A stretch of DNA of 64,000 nt from Trichoplusia ni (taxonomy: Eukaryota > Arthropoda > Insecta > Lepidoptera > Noctuidae). The notes beneath the pieces were generated by a model, which searched no databases, was not told the origin of the DNA, and saw only the letters and a program-made list of their open reading frames with translations. Made by a program: the position numbers and the translations under genes. Every line of letters starts with the position of its first letter. The first letter of the stretch is position 1. Shown here piece by piece: positions 1 through 10,314 of this stretch. The stretch covers positions 11,239,834 through 11,303,833 of the forward strand of contig NC_039490.1 in the NCBI RefSeq assembly GCF_003590095.1. The letters are read 5' to 3'.

Positions 1-1493
1 CGTCCAATTTTAAGTTTTAAGTCTCTCAAAGCCCTATCGAATAATCTAGAGTCCTGGAATCCTTTGTTTTTAAAACGCGGGTCCAGAATTGTGGATTCCG
101 CGTTTAATAAATTCGACTCTATGTGACCGAATCTATGATTTAGATCTTTGTGTAAGTTTTCGATTAGATTTTTTATTTCTGGTAAAACATTATTACCATC
201 CGAGTTTTGCTCAAGCAGCCTGCCCCTAATGTGACCCATCATTATTCTGCACAATGGAATGACCTTAGCCAATGATACATTTTTTTCGCCGCTCACTTCG
301 ACTGTTACGTCGTAAAAAAGTTTCAATACAGGGAGAACAGATTGGATTATTAGCCAGTCGTAGTCAGAGAGTGCGAGGTCAGGTCTGGTAAGAGCTATCG
401 TGCTTATTATTGCATCTTTTGTGGAGGTAAATCGATGCAGCATGTCATAGGTAGAGTTCCATCTGGTGGCGACATCTTGTTTTAGTTTAAGGGTTGGAAT
501 ATTTAGTCTTTGCTGCATTGTCAGCAATTTATGGTTCGCTTGGGAACTGCGCTTAAAGAACTCCACGATGTTTTTGACCTTATTTATACTTGGGGCTATA
601 TGCTGTAACGCCGACTGGACGCAAAGGTTCAGAGTGTGGGCAAAGCAAGGAATTTGCCGCCAGTCACCCTCTCTTATAGCTGCTGTAATATTGGCAGCGT
701 TATCGCTGGCGATTGCGGTAATTTTGTTCTCAATACTCCATTCCCGCATGATATTTTTCAAAAATTCTGTTAGATTTTCGCTGGTGTGCCGTTCGTTATA
801 CTCCACACATCCCAGTAAATTGGAATGTAATTTTGTTGTCTCTGATGTAGAGAGAATGTAATGTGCCGTAACAGCTAAATAACTTTGATTGTTATCTGAT
901 GTCCAGCCGTCAGTCGTGAGGCAGACTGCGTTGGCATTTTCTATATTGTGCCTCACCTTCTCTTCTTGTTTTGTGCACATTTTGGGAATTAAAGATTGCG
1001 ACAGTGTTTTCCTTGTTGGCAGTTTGTACGCTGGATTCAGCATATTTACAAACTTTTTAAATTCTTCATCCTCCACCATACTGAAGGGATAATATCCATT
1101 CGCAATCACGCGCACAAGTTGCTCATCCAAAAGTTCAGCACGCCGAGGCGGCATGGATTTAGTGCTGTGCGCATAATCTCTGATAGAGGGCTGATGAGGA
1201 GGTAACCCAACGGAGGATGGGCCGGGGGCAGGGGCGTTGGACGTGGCAGATTCTGTCGCAGTTGACGTCGTTGGCGCAAGTGTCTCCTGCGGGGCCTCAG
1301 GTGTCTGCTGCGTTGGCTGCCTGTCAGTAACAAGTGGTACAGTGGGGTGTTTATTTTTTAAATGTCTCCCCAGGTTGCCACAATTTCCAGCCGGTACGGA
1401 GAGAATGTTAGCACAATAAAGGCATTTTGCTTTTTTGGGTTCCACTTCCTCAAAGTGGTTCCAAACTGCACTCCGTTTTCGTGAACCTGACAT
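1..1493 (-). CDS. hAT family BED-finger transposase (ZBED-like), 3' end outside window
   Basis: Starting at the ATG at 1493 and reading left, one uninterrupted frame of about 497 codons reaches the window edge. Residues ~10-50 form a BED zinc finger (W-N-H-F, then C-x2-C and H-x4-H). Further on are the hAT catalytic blocks TTDGWTS (first Asp) and SDNAANI (second Asp), the CFAHTLNLC block and RWNSTYDML. The C-terminal dimerisation block with the catalytic Glu would be off-window. The enzyme would cut and paste its own element in the nucleus. No stop or frameshift is visible, so the copy may be intact. Small open frames on the opposite strand here are shadows. Confidence 0.9.
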   Translation of the reverse strand, partial: MSGSRKRSAVWNHFEEVEPKKAKCLYCANILSVPAGNCGNLGRHLKNKHPTVPLVTDRQPTQQTPEAPQETLAPTTSTATESATSNAPAPGPSSVGLPPHQPSIRDYAHSTKSMPPRRAELLDEQLVRVIANGYYPFSMVEDEEFKKFVNMLNPAYKLPTRKTLSQSLIPKMCTKQEEKVRHNIENANAVCLTTDGWTSDNNQSYLAVTAHYILSTSETTKLHSNLLGCVEYNERHTSENLTEFLKNIMREWSIENKITAIASDNAANITAAIREGDWRQIPCFAHTLNLCVQSALQHIAPSINKVKNIVEFFKRSSQANHKLLTMQQRLNIPTLKLKQDVATRWNSTYDMLHRFTSTKDAIISTIALTRPDLALSDYDWLIIQSVLPVLKLFYDVTVEVSGEKNVSLAKVIPLCRIMMGHIRGRLLEQNSDGNNVLPEIKNLIENLHKDLNHRFGHIESNLLNAESTILDPRFKNKGFQDSRLFDRALRDLKLKIG

Positions 1494-2252
1494 TTTCAGC
1501 TGATATTTTTAACACTAACTGTACAAATTTATTTACACTTAAACTAAAGTACCATTAGTCCAATAAAAAAAGTTTAGTAAGTAACTCTAAAATTATTTAC
1601 ACTGATTGTCGATGCAACGAAAACAAAACAATACCTATCCTATCACTTCACTTATTCCCGAATCCCGATCCCGTACGATAGTTAACGCACGGAGGCGGAC
1701 GAAGGTCAGTCTTGAACTAAATAAATATTGAATTTAATTTTGTAAATCGCAAATTAATCATTTTTTTATCTTTCTTTTCTATCTTGATCCTAATCGCAAT
1801 AACTTTATGACCGAAATTAGTTTGCATTGTTTACAAAAACTTACTAGGCAAAGTACTTTACAAAAGAAAACCAGTATAATACTTGCAATGTTCACGTACC
1901 GCGTTACGACTTTAAGCCCTACGCACCAGTAATAGAGATCTTTTTGTACTGACGTATATCAGTTTATAATGGTCAAACACTTATTCTCGGTATCGAGAAA
2001 GTGCGACAGAACATTCTAAGTAGGGAGGTGCGAAAGAGATGTCTGGACTTTCCGATGAGACACCGTGACGCCAGCCGCTCATGCTAGTTGTGCGAGTGCG
2101 ACACAGATACAAAAGGACGACGATTGAAAGTTGTTAAAGATACAGTACAGATACACTGATACATTCGGATTGGAACGGATACAAAGGGTGAGTGATCAGA
2201 ACGGACGGATACATATCTTTTTTATCTATCACTCCTGAGTTACCCATCTCTA
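1..2252 (-). mobile_element. hAT DNA transposon (element A), 5' part, runs off the window
   Basis: On the minus strand the element begins at 2252 with TAGAGATGGGTAACTCAGG, a TAGAG-type hAT end like those of two other hAT elements in this window. About 760 bp of non-coding leader follow, then a BED-finger transposase gene from 1493 to the window edge. The 3' end and the second copy of the target duplication lie beyond position 1. It sits just past exon 3 of a Harbinger remnant (2337-3113), so it probably inserted there and is younger. Confidence 0.8.
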
Positions 2253-3480
2253 ATTGCCATTGAATTCACTTTAAAAATAGTGATTATTTTATTCATACAG
2301 TTTTGTACTATGATTGGAATTGATTGAGCAGCTTACCATTTGAACATTTAAGGAATGAAATCCTATTCTATTATAAAATAAATGTTCTTCCTCAGCCGGT
2401 CTTACAATTGCAATGTGGGTTCAATCAATGCACCCTATCACACCAGGCAAATTATGTGTCCTTTGAAACCTGTAAATTATTTGATAATTTTACAACAAAT
2501 ATCAAATAGAACTCTAGTTATGTAGGAACCTTTAAAAAATTCAACCTATTTAAAAATACATACTTCTCTTTGATTATGGATCTCTCCTGAGGTGTTTGTG
2601 TAAACACTATCCACCTACTGACCATCCAATTATGGTTAAGGGCGTTTACTACCTCTCTGATGCAGCGACTTGTTGTCCGCTGTGTCAAATAGTGGCCCAC
2701 ACCCACAATTTTTTGGTACGACCCTGTAGCTAAGAAGCTAAGAGCACATAGCACCTGAAACATATAATAAATAATACATAGGAAGGTTAGGCCATGAAGG
2801 TTGATTTCATTATTTTAATTTACATAAGTAATAAGTTTATCAAGTATTGTGTGATAAGTACTACGATATTATTGTTGTATAGTACATCACCTATAATACA
2901 ATTGTTTTATGAATTTAAAATTTCTTACCTTTGTTTCCAGGGAAATCTCAGATGAACCTTTCAATAGGGTATGACTTTTTAAGTCGCTGCATAGCTTTCG
3001 AAAGGTTTTTTGTTAAGCCTGAAATTCTGGCATTTCTTGAATTGATTCCAATTGCCTTCGGTGTAATGTACGCTTTTTGCGCCTCTCCCAGGTGTTTTCA
3101 TTGTGTGCAGCCCACAATAAACGTAGAGAATGCATTTTAAAATATATTGACTTCGCGAGAAAATAAACTTTAGAGTGAACTCAGTGAACACTTGACGTCT
3201 AAAATCAGCTGCTTAATGAAATTCGGCCATATTGTAACGATAACTATAATGTTTGAACGTTCGTTTCGTTATCTTTTTTGACGATCACGATCGAGACAAT
3301 AACGAACACCGAAAGTGCTGCTTGTCGATTCGTTTCGTTTCATTGTCTACCAACTTGCGAAACGATGACGATTGACCACGTGACTTAACGCGGCTTATGT
3401 CAATCCCATACTGTTTAGTCTTATCGAACTTCGTTATCGTTTTTAAATTGTTACTTTGTCTAAGCCCCCTGGTCTATATT
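2253..3480 (-). mobile_element. PIF/Harbinger remnant (copy C), minus strand
   Basis: Three exon-like blocks match, block for block, the plus-strand Harbinger copy at 60130-60847. The segment upstream of the gene (about 3230-3420) shares the word GTCACGTGGTCAATC with the subterminal repeats at 57.5-58.0 kb, tying the three copies to one family. The 3' exons are missing because hAT element A begins at 2252. The outer end is not resolved; I place it near 3480 only by loss of similarity. Confidence 0.7.
2337..3113 (-). pseudogene. Harbinger (HARBI1-like) transposase fragment, three decayed exons
   Basis: Exon 1 (about 3113-2929) ends at a GTAAG donor and reads HNENTWERR... then EISLETK, with an in-frame stop. 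Exon 2 (2754-2564) reads CALSFLATGSYQKIVGVG and TSRCIREVVNALNH, the helix-turn-helix part of HARBI1-type transposases. Exon 3 (2469-2337) reads LPGVIGCID then a stop then THIAIV, which holds the first catalytic Asp, and ends HSLNVQM before another donor. Intron borders are conserved with the copy at 60 kb. The stops show it is not functional. In the family, the protein is a DDE nuclease acting with a Myb/MADF partner. Confidence 0.75.
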
Positions 3481-3551
3481 GTAACAGTGTTTCGTTTTAT
3501 TTTTCCTTAAATACTGAAACATCGTGTGCATGTGTGTGTCTGTATGAGTAC

Positions 3552-4300
3552 TCACACACGCGCATTTTTACAAGAATGATATGGCGAAAAAACCAACAAA
3601 CAGTGGGAGGTAGGTGATACAGGATAGGTGTCGTTAGGTGATAAGAGATTGCTATTATTCCTGGAAGCTATAGGTGGTATCAGGCCATTCTTTTGACACT
3701 TTTGAGGACCCGTAAGTAAAAAAATTTTCAAAACTCCAGATGGAACAGTTTGAAAAATCACATGAAATTCATTTTATTTCCTACATCTTCTGTTTTGAGT
3801 TGTGTTAAATTTCTTTCTTCTAAATTGTAGGTGTAACTAGATTTCTTCTAAACAAAAAATAATTTTTATTCAGTAGGTACTATTAAAGAGTGAAATTGCC
3901 TACTTTTAAAATTTGTAATCTTAAAAGATTCAGTCTCAAATGAAGAATTAAAGTCTGAATCAGATATTTTATACTAGTCAAGTCTTTTATTAAATAACAA
4001 CCTTTACTGATTAGTTTTGGAGGCTCAATTTTCCTCAGCATGTCATGCCAGGCATATAACTGTTCATCTCTGATTTTAGGCCATTTCCAAGATTTCATTC
4101 CTTTTTTCATACAATTTAAAGCACCTTCAGCACCACACACTAAAGCACCTTCCTCAGAAACTGATATTATTTCCCCTGGGTAAACCATTTTTATCCCATT
4201 TGATAAGTACATAATCACTAATATCATAAATGTCACTAATAAATAATATTATTACTTTCCGTACAAATAACATCAGGCCATAAAGGCAATAAAATCTAAT
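3552..4300 (-). pseudogene. Unassigned protein-domain remnant (YPG..WKWP..DEQLY..PPKLI)
   Basis: Within 3883-4300 the minus strand encodes DISDYVLIKWDKN in one frame and YPGEIISVSEEGALV, MKSWKWPKIRDEQLY, IEPPKLISKGCYLI in the next. This looks like a single small domain broken by a frameshift near 4190. It also carries a short internal duplication: the 12 bases encoding EGAL occur twice, about 24 bases apart. I do not recognise the family with confidence; similar blocks occur in uncharacterised insect proteins, often from mobile elements. The sequence from 3552 to 3880 shows nothing I can name. Confidence 0.35.
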
Positions 4301-4349
4301 GTAGAAAAGAATAAAGAACAAAGGTCATGGCCCATTTAGTGTGAAAAAT

Positions 4350-4550
4350 GGGTACGTATCAAAATCTCGAAAGTTCATAATACCTATGATAGAAATACCG
4401 ACGTCCAAAACACCGAAATTCAAAATACCGAAAGTTTTAAATGCCGATAGTCGTTATATCGAAACACAAAATACCGATGTTCAAATGCCCGAAAGGACGA
4501 AATCCCGAATGGACGAAATACCGATGTATGAAATCCCAAAGAGCAGCGAC
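4350..4550 (+). repeat. Left terminal array of short CCGAAA/CCGATG repeats
   Basis: Inside the left inverted repeat, about 12 degenerate units ending in CCGAAA, CCGATG or CCGAAT follow one another every 15-17 bases. The same array occurs inverted at the right end. Regular spacing and placement at both ends suggest transposase binding sites. That role is inferred, not shown. Confidence 0.75.
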
Positions 4551-4719
4551 GTAGTTCCCGCGATTACTCATAGATGGCACTGCAACACAGTTATGACTGT
4601 GGGCATTCTGCTTAACACGTTTTAATATTTTTTTATAGCGGGGGTAGATCTCTAAAAAAATTTTTATTCCGTAAATTCATAGTTACTGTTTAGCTACTTA
4701 GTACCGAGTGGTTGCTATA

Positions 4720-6145
4720 ATGAGTCAAGATACTTTTAAAGTGTTCAAGTCTCAAAAAGGTGGATTTAAAGTACAAGTAGGCGGTTTTGTGTTTACAAAG
4801 AACCGGCAAACCACGGATAAATGCTATTGGAACTGTGAATATAAGAGACATGATGTTTATAAGTGCAGAGCTACCCTTACTCCCAATGTATTCGCGAATG
4901 TTGAAAGTGCAACATTAATATCATTAAATAATGAACACTCCCAAATAGTTTAACTTATGCTCTTATTTCCTCTATTCCAGATCATCAAGAGAATCTTATT
5001 GCGATGATGCCGTGGGATACGTACAACTAAAGAGAGAATCTAATATTTGTACTGTGAAGTGTCGTGTGTGCCCAGAGCACAAAGTTCGTGCCAAACCCTA
5101 CACAGTGACTGTCGTTGTGGATGAAAAAAACAGTATAGTTAAGAGTACACAATGCCACGACTGTGCTGCGTCAGCAGGTGGTTGTAAACATGGAGTGGCA
5201 TTTTTGATGTGGCTTCATAGAAGAAGCGAAGAACCGTCGTGTACAGAGGTAGCATGCTACTGGAAAAAATGTACGTTATCCAAAGTGGGAACAACTTTAA
5301 AGTATATAACAGCAGCCGAATTAGCAAAAAGCCATGCCTCAACCTCATCGGATCCCCATGTTGTTGAAAAATTTGTGGAACAACTAACAGCTAAAGGCAA
5401 TAGCAACTGCGAGCTGTTAAAATATGTACAAAATACCACTAATGAGATGGAAGGTCTGTCTTTGTACCATTTAGTGCAGAAATATAAGGAAGAATGTGGT
5501 GAGGACTTTATTAAGAAAGTATTGGGTTTATTTACTCCAGCATTATTAGAAAAAATTGAAGAAGTTACAAGAGACCAGTCCAGCAGCAGCTTATGGCATG
5601 AGTTAAGGTTTGGAAGAATAACTGCTTCAAAAGCCTATGAAGTTAAGAAATGCAAGACAAGGGATGGTGCATTAATATCTTTGATAATGGGTGGTACCAT
5701 TCCTGAGACTCCAGCTGTTAAGCGTGGCAGGATTTTAGAAAATAAAGTACGAGAAACTGTTGAAAAAATATTAAAAAAAAAGATACGAAGATGTGGGCTT
5801 TTTATTAGCCAAGAATTTCCTATGATTGCTGGTTCTCCTGATGGTATCGGTGAGCAATTTCTGATAGAAATAAAATGTCCTTTCAATGAGAACACTATAA
5901 AAAATTATATTCAGAATGGGAAACCCTCATCGAAGTGTTATTACCAGATGCAAATCCAAATGTATGTTTGTGGATACAAAAAGTGTTTATTTTGCATCGC
6001 AGATATAAACTTTCAAAGTAATTACAAAGTTAATATAATATCAGTAAATTATAATGAAGAGTATGTTGAGACTTTATTGCAGTCTTTATTATTATTTTGG
6101 AAGACAAATATCTACCCGTTACTATATAAAACAACAGAAACGTAG
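4720..6145 (+). CDS. FLYWCH-SWIM-YqaJ nuclease, accessory protein of the ISL2EU-like element
   Basis: The first exon from the ATG at 4720 encodes a FLYWCH-like finger (GGFVFTKNRQTTDKCYW, then YKCRATL and NEHSQ). After a break ending at an acceptor before 4981, the frame reads SSRESYCDDAVGYVQLKRE to the stop at 6145. This part has a SWIM finger (CHDCAASAGGCKH), then a YqaJ/lambda-exonuclease-type domain. The conserved start ELRFGRITAS, the metal residues in AGSPDG and LIEIKCP, and the glutamine-rich YYQMQIQMYV are all present, so the active site looks intact. In ISL2EU elements such a nuclease accompanies the transposase; its step in transposition is unknown. The exact donor of exon 1 is uncertain (near 4950). 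Confidence 0.8.
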
Positions 6146-6244
6146 TAGGCACTTATGTAAATATGCAAGTAAATAAAAATACTAAATGATTGGTATTTTA
6201 GTCTTTTATTTCCAGTTTACATTGTTCAATACCTTAGTATCTAG

Positions 6245-8904
6245 TTACTTATTAATTAATGAGTTTTGCAAATTTATGAGGCCACATGCTATAACTATAA
6301 TATCGTCAAGTTTTCCTAAAAGATTATTGTTTACACAAGCATGGGACTTCAGAAAAGAAAACTCCCTTATACGTCTAATGACTCTCTCTATGTGGATCCT
6401 TAGACTTGCAATTTTTTTTGTTTCTTTCACTTCCTCCTTAGATAATTTATTACCAGACACTACACTAGGTGGCCTTGTTAGCTTACAACCAATCGCAAAT
6501 AATAGTGGTTCTATATGCTTAAAGCCTCTGTCTGCCATTACATGTGACCCACTAGGTAAACATTTAAGGAAATCACAAGTTTCTACCAGACATACATCAC
6601 TTATTCTACCTCCATACCCTTGTGAAATATAATTCACTAGTCCATTAGGTGTACTAGAAACTAGGTATTTTATGGTGTTGGCTTTTTTATATTCAGACCA
6701 AGTTAGAGATTGATTCACGGCTTTACCAGGCTTTTGTATTTCAATTTCTAGGCAATCTAATATGCATGTTACATTATAATAGTTTTTTCTAAAGGCTATT
6801 GGCAAGCATCTTTTGATAGAAATCTTGTCTAATTTAACAATAAAAGGCCTCATGATTTCTGCAATTTTAGGTATATTTTCAGATACTATTTTTGATACAT
6901 ATGTTTTACTTATTCCAAACTCATCAGAAAGTTCAGAAAACTTTGTGTCCAAACGATTTTTTTTTAAACACAACAATATTTGGTATTCAGGAATACCAGT
7001 ATGCTCATGCATAATTTTAATTAAATCATAACAATCTTTTGGTACACCAATATAGAACAGTGTTCTTTTTTTAATTCTCTCTACAGTATATTCTAACATA
7101 GATTTTCGGTAATGTTCTTTTTTAAAATCTGGTTCATTTAAAACACTTGTGTCCGAAGAAGATTTTGTCATAGGTGCTACAGGTGGTGTGTATACAGATG
7201 ACACATCACTATCAGATTTATCATCATTACTTGAGTTGCATGTTACTGTTGCTTTTGAGCAAAACTGGTGTGGTTTTATAAATGGCCTAACTGTTTAATT
7301 TTAAATGGAGAAGTAGACACAGATGTGCTAAAAACCTTTATAGGAGAGGTTTTCTTCGTACTTGATTTTGTCTCAGTTTGAGTAGTTTTACTTCGATATT
7401 TGGCTCTTATGCATATCTGGACTGCTTTATCAAATTTTGTTGTATTTTGTAGTTGTTCTTGGACTGGATCTGAAAAAGAAAATTCCCTTTATAGTCAACT
7501 TGCTTTATTTTTACATAGGTACATAATAAAAAACCTTTTGTTGATAATAAAAAAACAGGTAAATAGAAGAACTAAAACATTGAGATACATAATAAGTTTT
7601 AAAGAACATTCATATGTATTTGATAAAAATTGATGAACTTAACTTTTATATTGATACTATTAGGGATAATGAATTAGTACCAACCTTCATCTTGATTTAG
7701 ATGTTCAATATTTAAATTTTCTATTGGTTGAGCTTTAGCAGGTTGTGCTGCTCTTATCTCTTCTTCACATTCCCTTATCAATGAGAGTCTTTGCCTTTTT
7801 GCAGCGACTGGGCGACAGACATCAGTAGAAATGTTGGCTCTATTTGGTTGGCAAGCAAACTTTGTAGGTAAACAACCGGGTCTCATTCTTATGCGGGATA
7901 CTACACCCATTGTAGTGTATTCTACATAGTTTTCCATGTCTTTCGGAAGCTGGAATTAGATATACATTAATCAATAGGTTATTTAGATTAGCCAAGTAAA
8001 CAAAATACAACTGGTAAACATTTGTAGCCATGTAACTAACCTAAAAAAAATGATTTGTATGTAACACAATATTAATATTAGTTTTTACATTTTGAGTTTG
8101 CTAGAACTTACATCAAAGTGATCTTCACAAAAATAACTGGTGCTTGTCGCTGACAATGATGCTGGGTGTCTTCTAGCAAGTGATAACCACTTTCTACTAC
8201 AAAGTGGTGGCTTTCTACTACTGTTCTTACTAAAAAGTTGATTTCAAGAGATCCGACTAAGTTGGCAGTTCCCATGATATCAACGACACTGTTTAAAAGA
8301 AATTGTTCCTGGATGATAATGCAAATATATAACAAATTACCTAAAGCTATAAGGGAACTACCACTTACTAAGTTTAAAGGAGCACTAAAGAAATGGCTTA
8401 TTGAAAAATCTTTTTATAGTATCTCAGAATTCATGAGTCACAAATAATAAATGTTTTGAAAGGTACCTAATTGTTTGTTTTACATTTTATTTGTTTTGGT
8501 TTTTTGCTTAGTGTGTATTAGTTTTTATTTGAGTGTAATGATGTAATGTATAATTTTAGAGTGTTATTTTTTATGTTATAATTTTAAAGAATTTTAAATA
8601 TATTATTTCAAATAGAATATAATTAATACAATTTATAATTAGAAATTTAGTGTACTTAGGCCTAAACCTAAGAAAATATTTGCATGCCTATGTTATGGCG
8701 GAATGTGCTGAACCATTTATTAATATTACCACCAATATTGTAAACCATGTTTCACGCAAATAAAGATTCTTATTCTTATTCTTATTCTATTCTTATTCTT
8801 CTTATTAGTGCATTTTTTGGAACGTATATGAAAAGTTTCTGTGGTGTTGTTATTGACGTACTCTTGCACATTGGCACTGCACATGTTTTGTAAAACGAGG
8901 TCAT
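6245..8904 (-). pseudogene. THAP-domain DDE transposase of the ISL2EU-like element, interrupted
   Basis: Exon 1 starts at 8904 and encodes the THAP start (TCAVPMCKS ... LFIYVPKNA) to about 8812, where a LINE is inserted. It resumes near 8200 with RKWLSLARRHP and YFCEDHFD to a GTAAG donor. Exon 2 (7949-7685) completes THAP with PGCLPTKF. Exon 3 starts at 7469 and, after a frame break near 7280-7310, continues as a 319-residue frame to 6245. That frame has a helix-turn-helix (FGISKTYVSKI) and a DDE domain: Asp in CILDCLE, Asp in VMADRGFKH, Glu in RIHIERVI. The catalytic half is intact, but the LINE and frame break make the gene non-functional here. Confidence 0.8.
8200..8812 (+). mobile_element. 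LINE 3' end (CR1/jockey-like), inserted in the THAP exon
   Basis: The plus strand reads the C-terminal tail typical of non-LTR reverse transcriptase proteins: TKKLISRDPTKLAVP, then IYNKLPKAIRELP, KFKGALKKWL and FYSISEFM, stop at 8447. About 360 bp of AT-rich 3' region follow, ending in a TTATTC-type microsatellite tail near 8770-8810. It is strongly 5'-truncated. THAP coding sequence resumes on both sides. I could not identify a clear target duplication, so the borders are approximate. Confidence 0.7.
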
Positions 8905-9149
8905 TATTACAGTTTGTATCAACAATATTTCAGTAAAAAACAGTGGACTCTCATAGAACGCGAGCTTTGTTTATCGGCCGGTGACGTAGATATTTATCAC
9001 GTGACTGTTTGGGAGCATTTCGGCGGCAATTTTTGAAAAATATTTTTTTAATTGTTTTTTTATTGAAGTTAGTGATATTTTTTTCTCAAAAATATATTTT
9101 TCGTGTTTATTTAAGCTCTATTTATAAATTAAAAGCTATTTCTAAAATT

Positions 9150-9325
9150 AGTGAACATGCCTATTTCGGGATTTTGTACTTCGGGATTTTAAACTTCGGG
9201 ATTTTAAACTTTCGGGCAAATGAACTTTCGGGATTGAAAACTTTCGGCCAAACAACCATTCGGCGTTTCAATTATCGGGATTTCGTCTATCGGTATTTTA
9301 AAATTCGGGATTTTGATACGTACCC
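9150..9325 (-). repeat. Right terminal array of short CCGAAA-type repeats
   Basis: In inverted orientation to the left array, about ten TTCGGGATTT-like units run at 15-20-base spacing up to the right inverted repeat at 9309-9325. Together with the left array this defines the ends of the ISL2EU-like element. Confidence 0.75.
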
Positions 9326-9355
9326 TGAAAAATATACCTACGGCGTACAGAAATG

Positions 9356-9790
9356 AAATATGGCGGGTATCAAAGACAAATGATTGTACTTTTCAATGGT
9401 AACTGGCGCATTTTTGTGGCTGATGGGGATCATGATGGTGAACAGTAACTGTAAGACAGAGACAGCAATATACGTGTTATTTATCTGACCGTAGCAAAGT
9501 CGTTGTTTGCTTTATGATGATCATATTTTTATTTAACAAAACAAGAGCAAAGTAAGTCTGTTTGTTTCATTTTCAAGTCGAAACCACTGAACCGATTTTG
9601 ATTAAATTGTAGTGTAGAGATATACATATTAGATTTAAAGACCGACATAGTACCTATACTTTTTATCCTAATGACATGTTTCCATGGGATAAAATAATTT
9701 ACAGACGGGCGAAACCGCTTGTGCAGCTAATTATTATCCAATTTTTAGGGGTCTTCTGAATGATCTCTCCATTAAATATTTTTTTTATTT
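9356..9790 (+). repeat. Gene-free stretch with a common lepidopteran-type repeat, possibly a Helitron-like end
   Basis: No coding region is seen. From about 9570 to 9740 the words AACCACTGAACCGATTTTGA and TACTTTTTATCC lead to GGGCGAAACCGC followed by GCAGCTAA. This layout recalls a widespread lepidopteran interspersed repeat whose end (short GC hairpin, then CTRR) resembles a Helitron 3' end. The assignment is from memory of the family and is tentative. Confidence 0.35.
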
Positions 9791-9867
9791 TTACCTATAA
9801 TGAAAAGTGGGTTATACCGGCATTATTTACCACCATTTTCGTTCGGTCGGATTATGGGCCATGACCT

Positions 9868-10220
9868 TTGTACAATTCTCTTTTCGGTCTTTCACAATAC
9901 ACTCCCGCCGCGCGAGTGACGAACGATGTTTTTTGTTTTTCGAAACAAAAAACAATAAAAATCTCGGAATTCTCAAACTTTCTCAGAGAATTGACTTTAC
10001 CTATGCATAAAACGTATTTTTGGCCTATTTTAACGCTCAAGCCCAAGCCGCAACGCTCAACGCTCAAGCCGGAAAAATTTAAGAATTATTACAGGGTTAA
10101 TAGAGAACAATTTCAAGAACTTTTGTCATTTGTTTTCAAAATATCGACCGATATTTTGAAACAAAACACCAACTTCAGGAAAGCTATTTCACCTCAAGAA
10201 AAGCTAGCTGTGTGCCTCAG
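9868..10220 (+). CDS. PIF/Harbinger transposase, exon 1
   Basis: The frame reads FSNFLRELTL, then EKFKNYYRVNREQFQELL and NTNFRKAISPQEKLAVCLR up to a CAG/GTAAG donor at 10220. This is the N-terminal region of PIF/Harbinger transposases. The split codon at the donor (AG plus A) joins in frame with exon 2 at 15155 to give the conserved R-FLATG block. The true start may be the ATG at 9868 or a later one near 10002; the sequence between is not conserved in the family. Expression would require removing a ~4.9-kb intron that now carries other elements. Confidence 0.7.
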
Positions 10221-10314
10221 GTAAGAAATAAAACATTGTTAATAGGTTTTGTAAATTTTAGAGTTTACTCAGAAATAAAACAAATCAGTAAAATTATGAA
10301 AAAGAACATTATGC

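Larger units (their letters stand above)
4342..9333. mobile_element. ISL2EU-like THAP/DDE transposon with YqaJ nuclease gene and 8-bp target duplication
   Basis: Terminal inverted repeats GGGTACGTATCAAAATC lie at 4350-4366 and, inverted, at 9309-9325. Both are immediately flanked by the direct repeat TGAAAAAT (4342-4349 and 9326-9333). Two convergent genes lie inside: a FLYWCH-SWIM-YqaJ nuclease on plus (4720-6145) and a THAP-DDE transposase on minus (8904-6245). A transposase plus a separate YqaJ nuclease is the signature of the ISL2EU group (PHIS assemblage). Members are reported with 2-bp duplications, so eight is unexpected. A LINE 3' end (about 8200-8812) interrupts the transposase gene. 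Confidence 0.8.

Noticed and set aside
5580..6145. YqaJ domain as evidence of phage or bacterial DNA
   Set aside because: The gene sits within transposon ends next to a THAP transposase with introns; YqaJ nucleases are a known part of ISL2EU-type elements.
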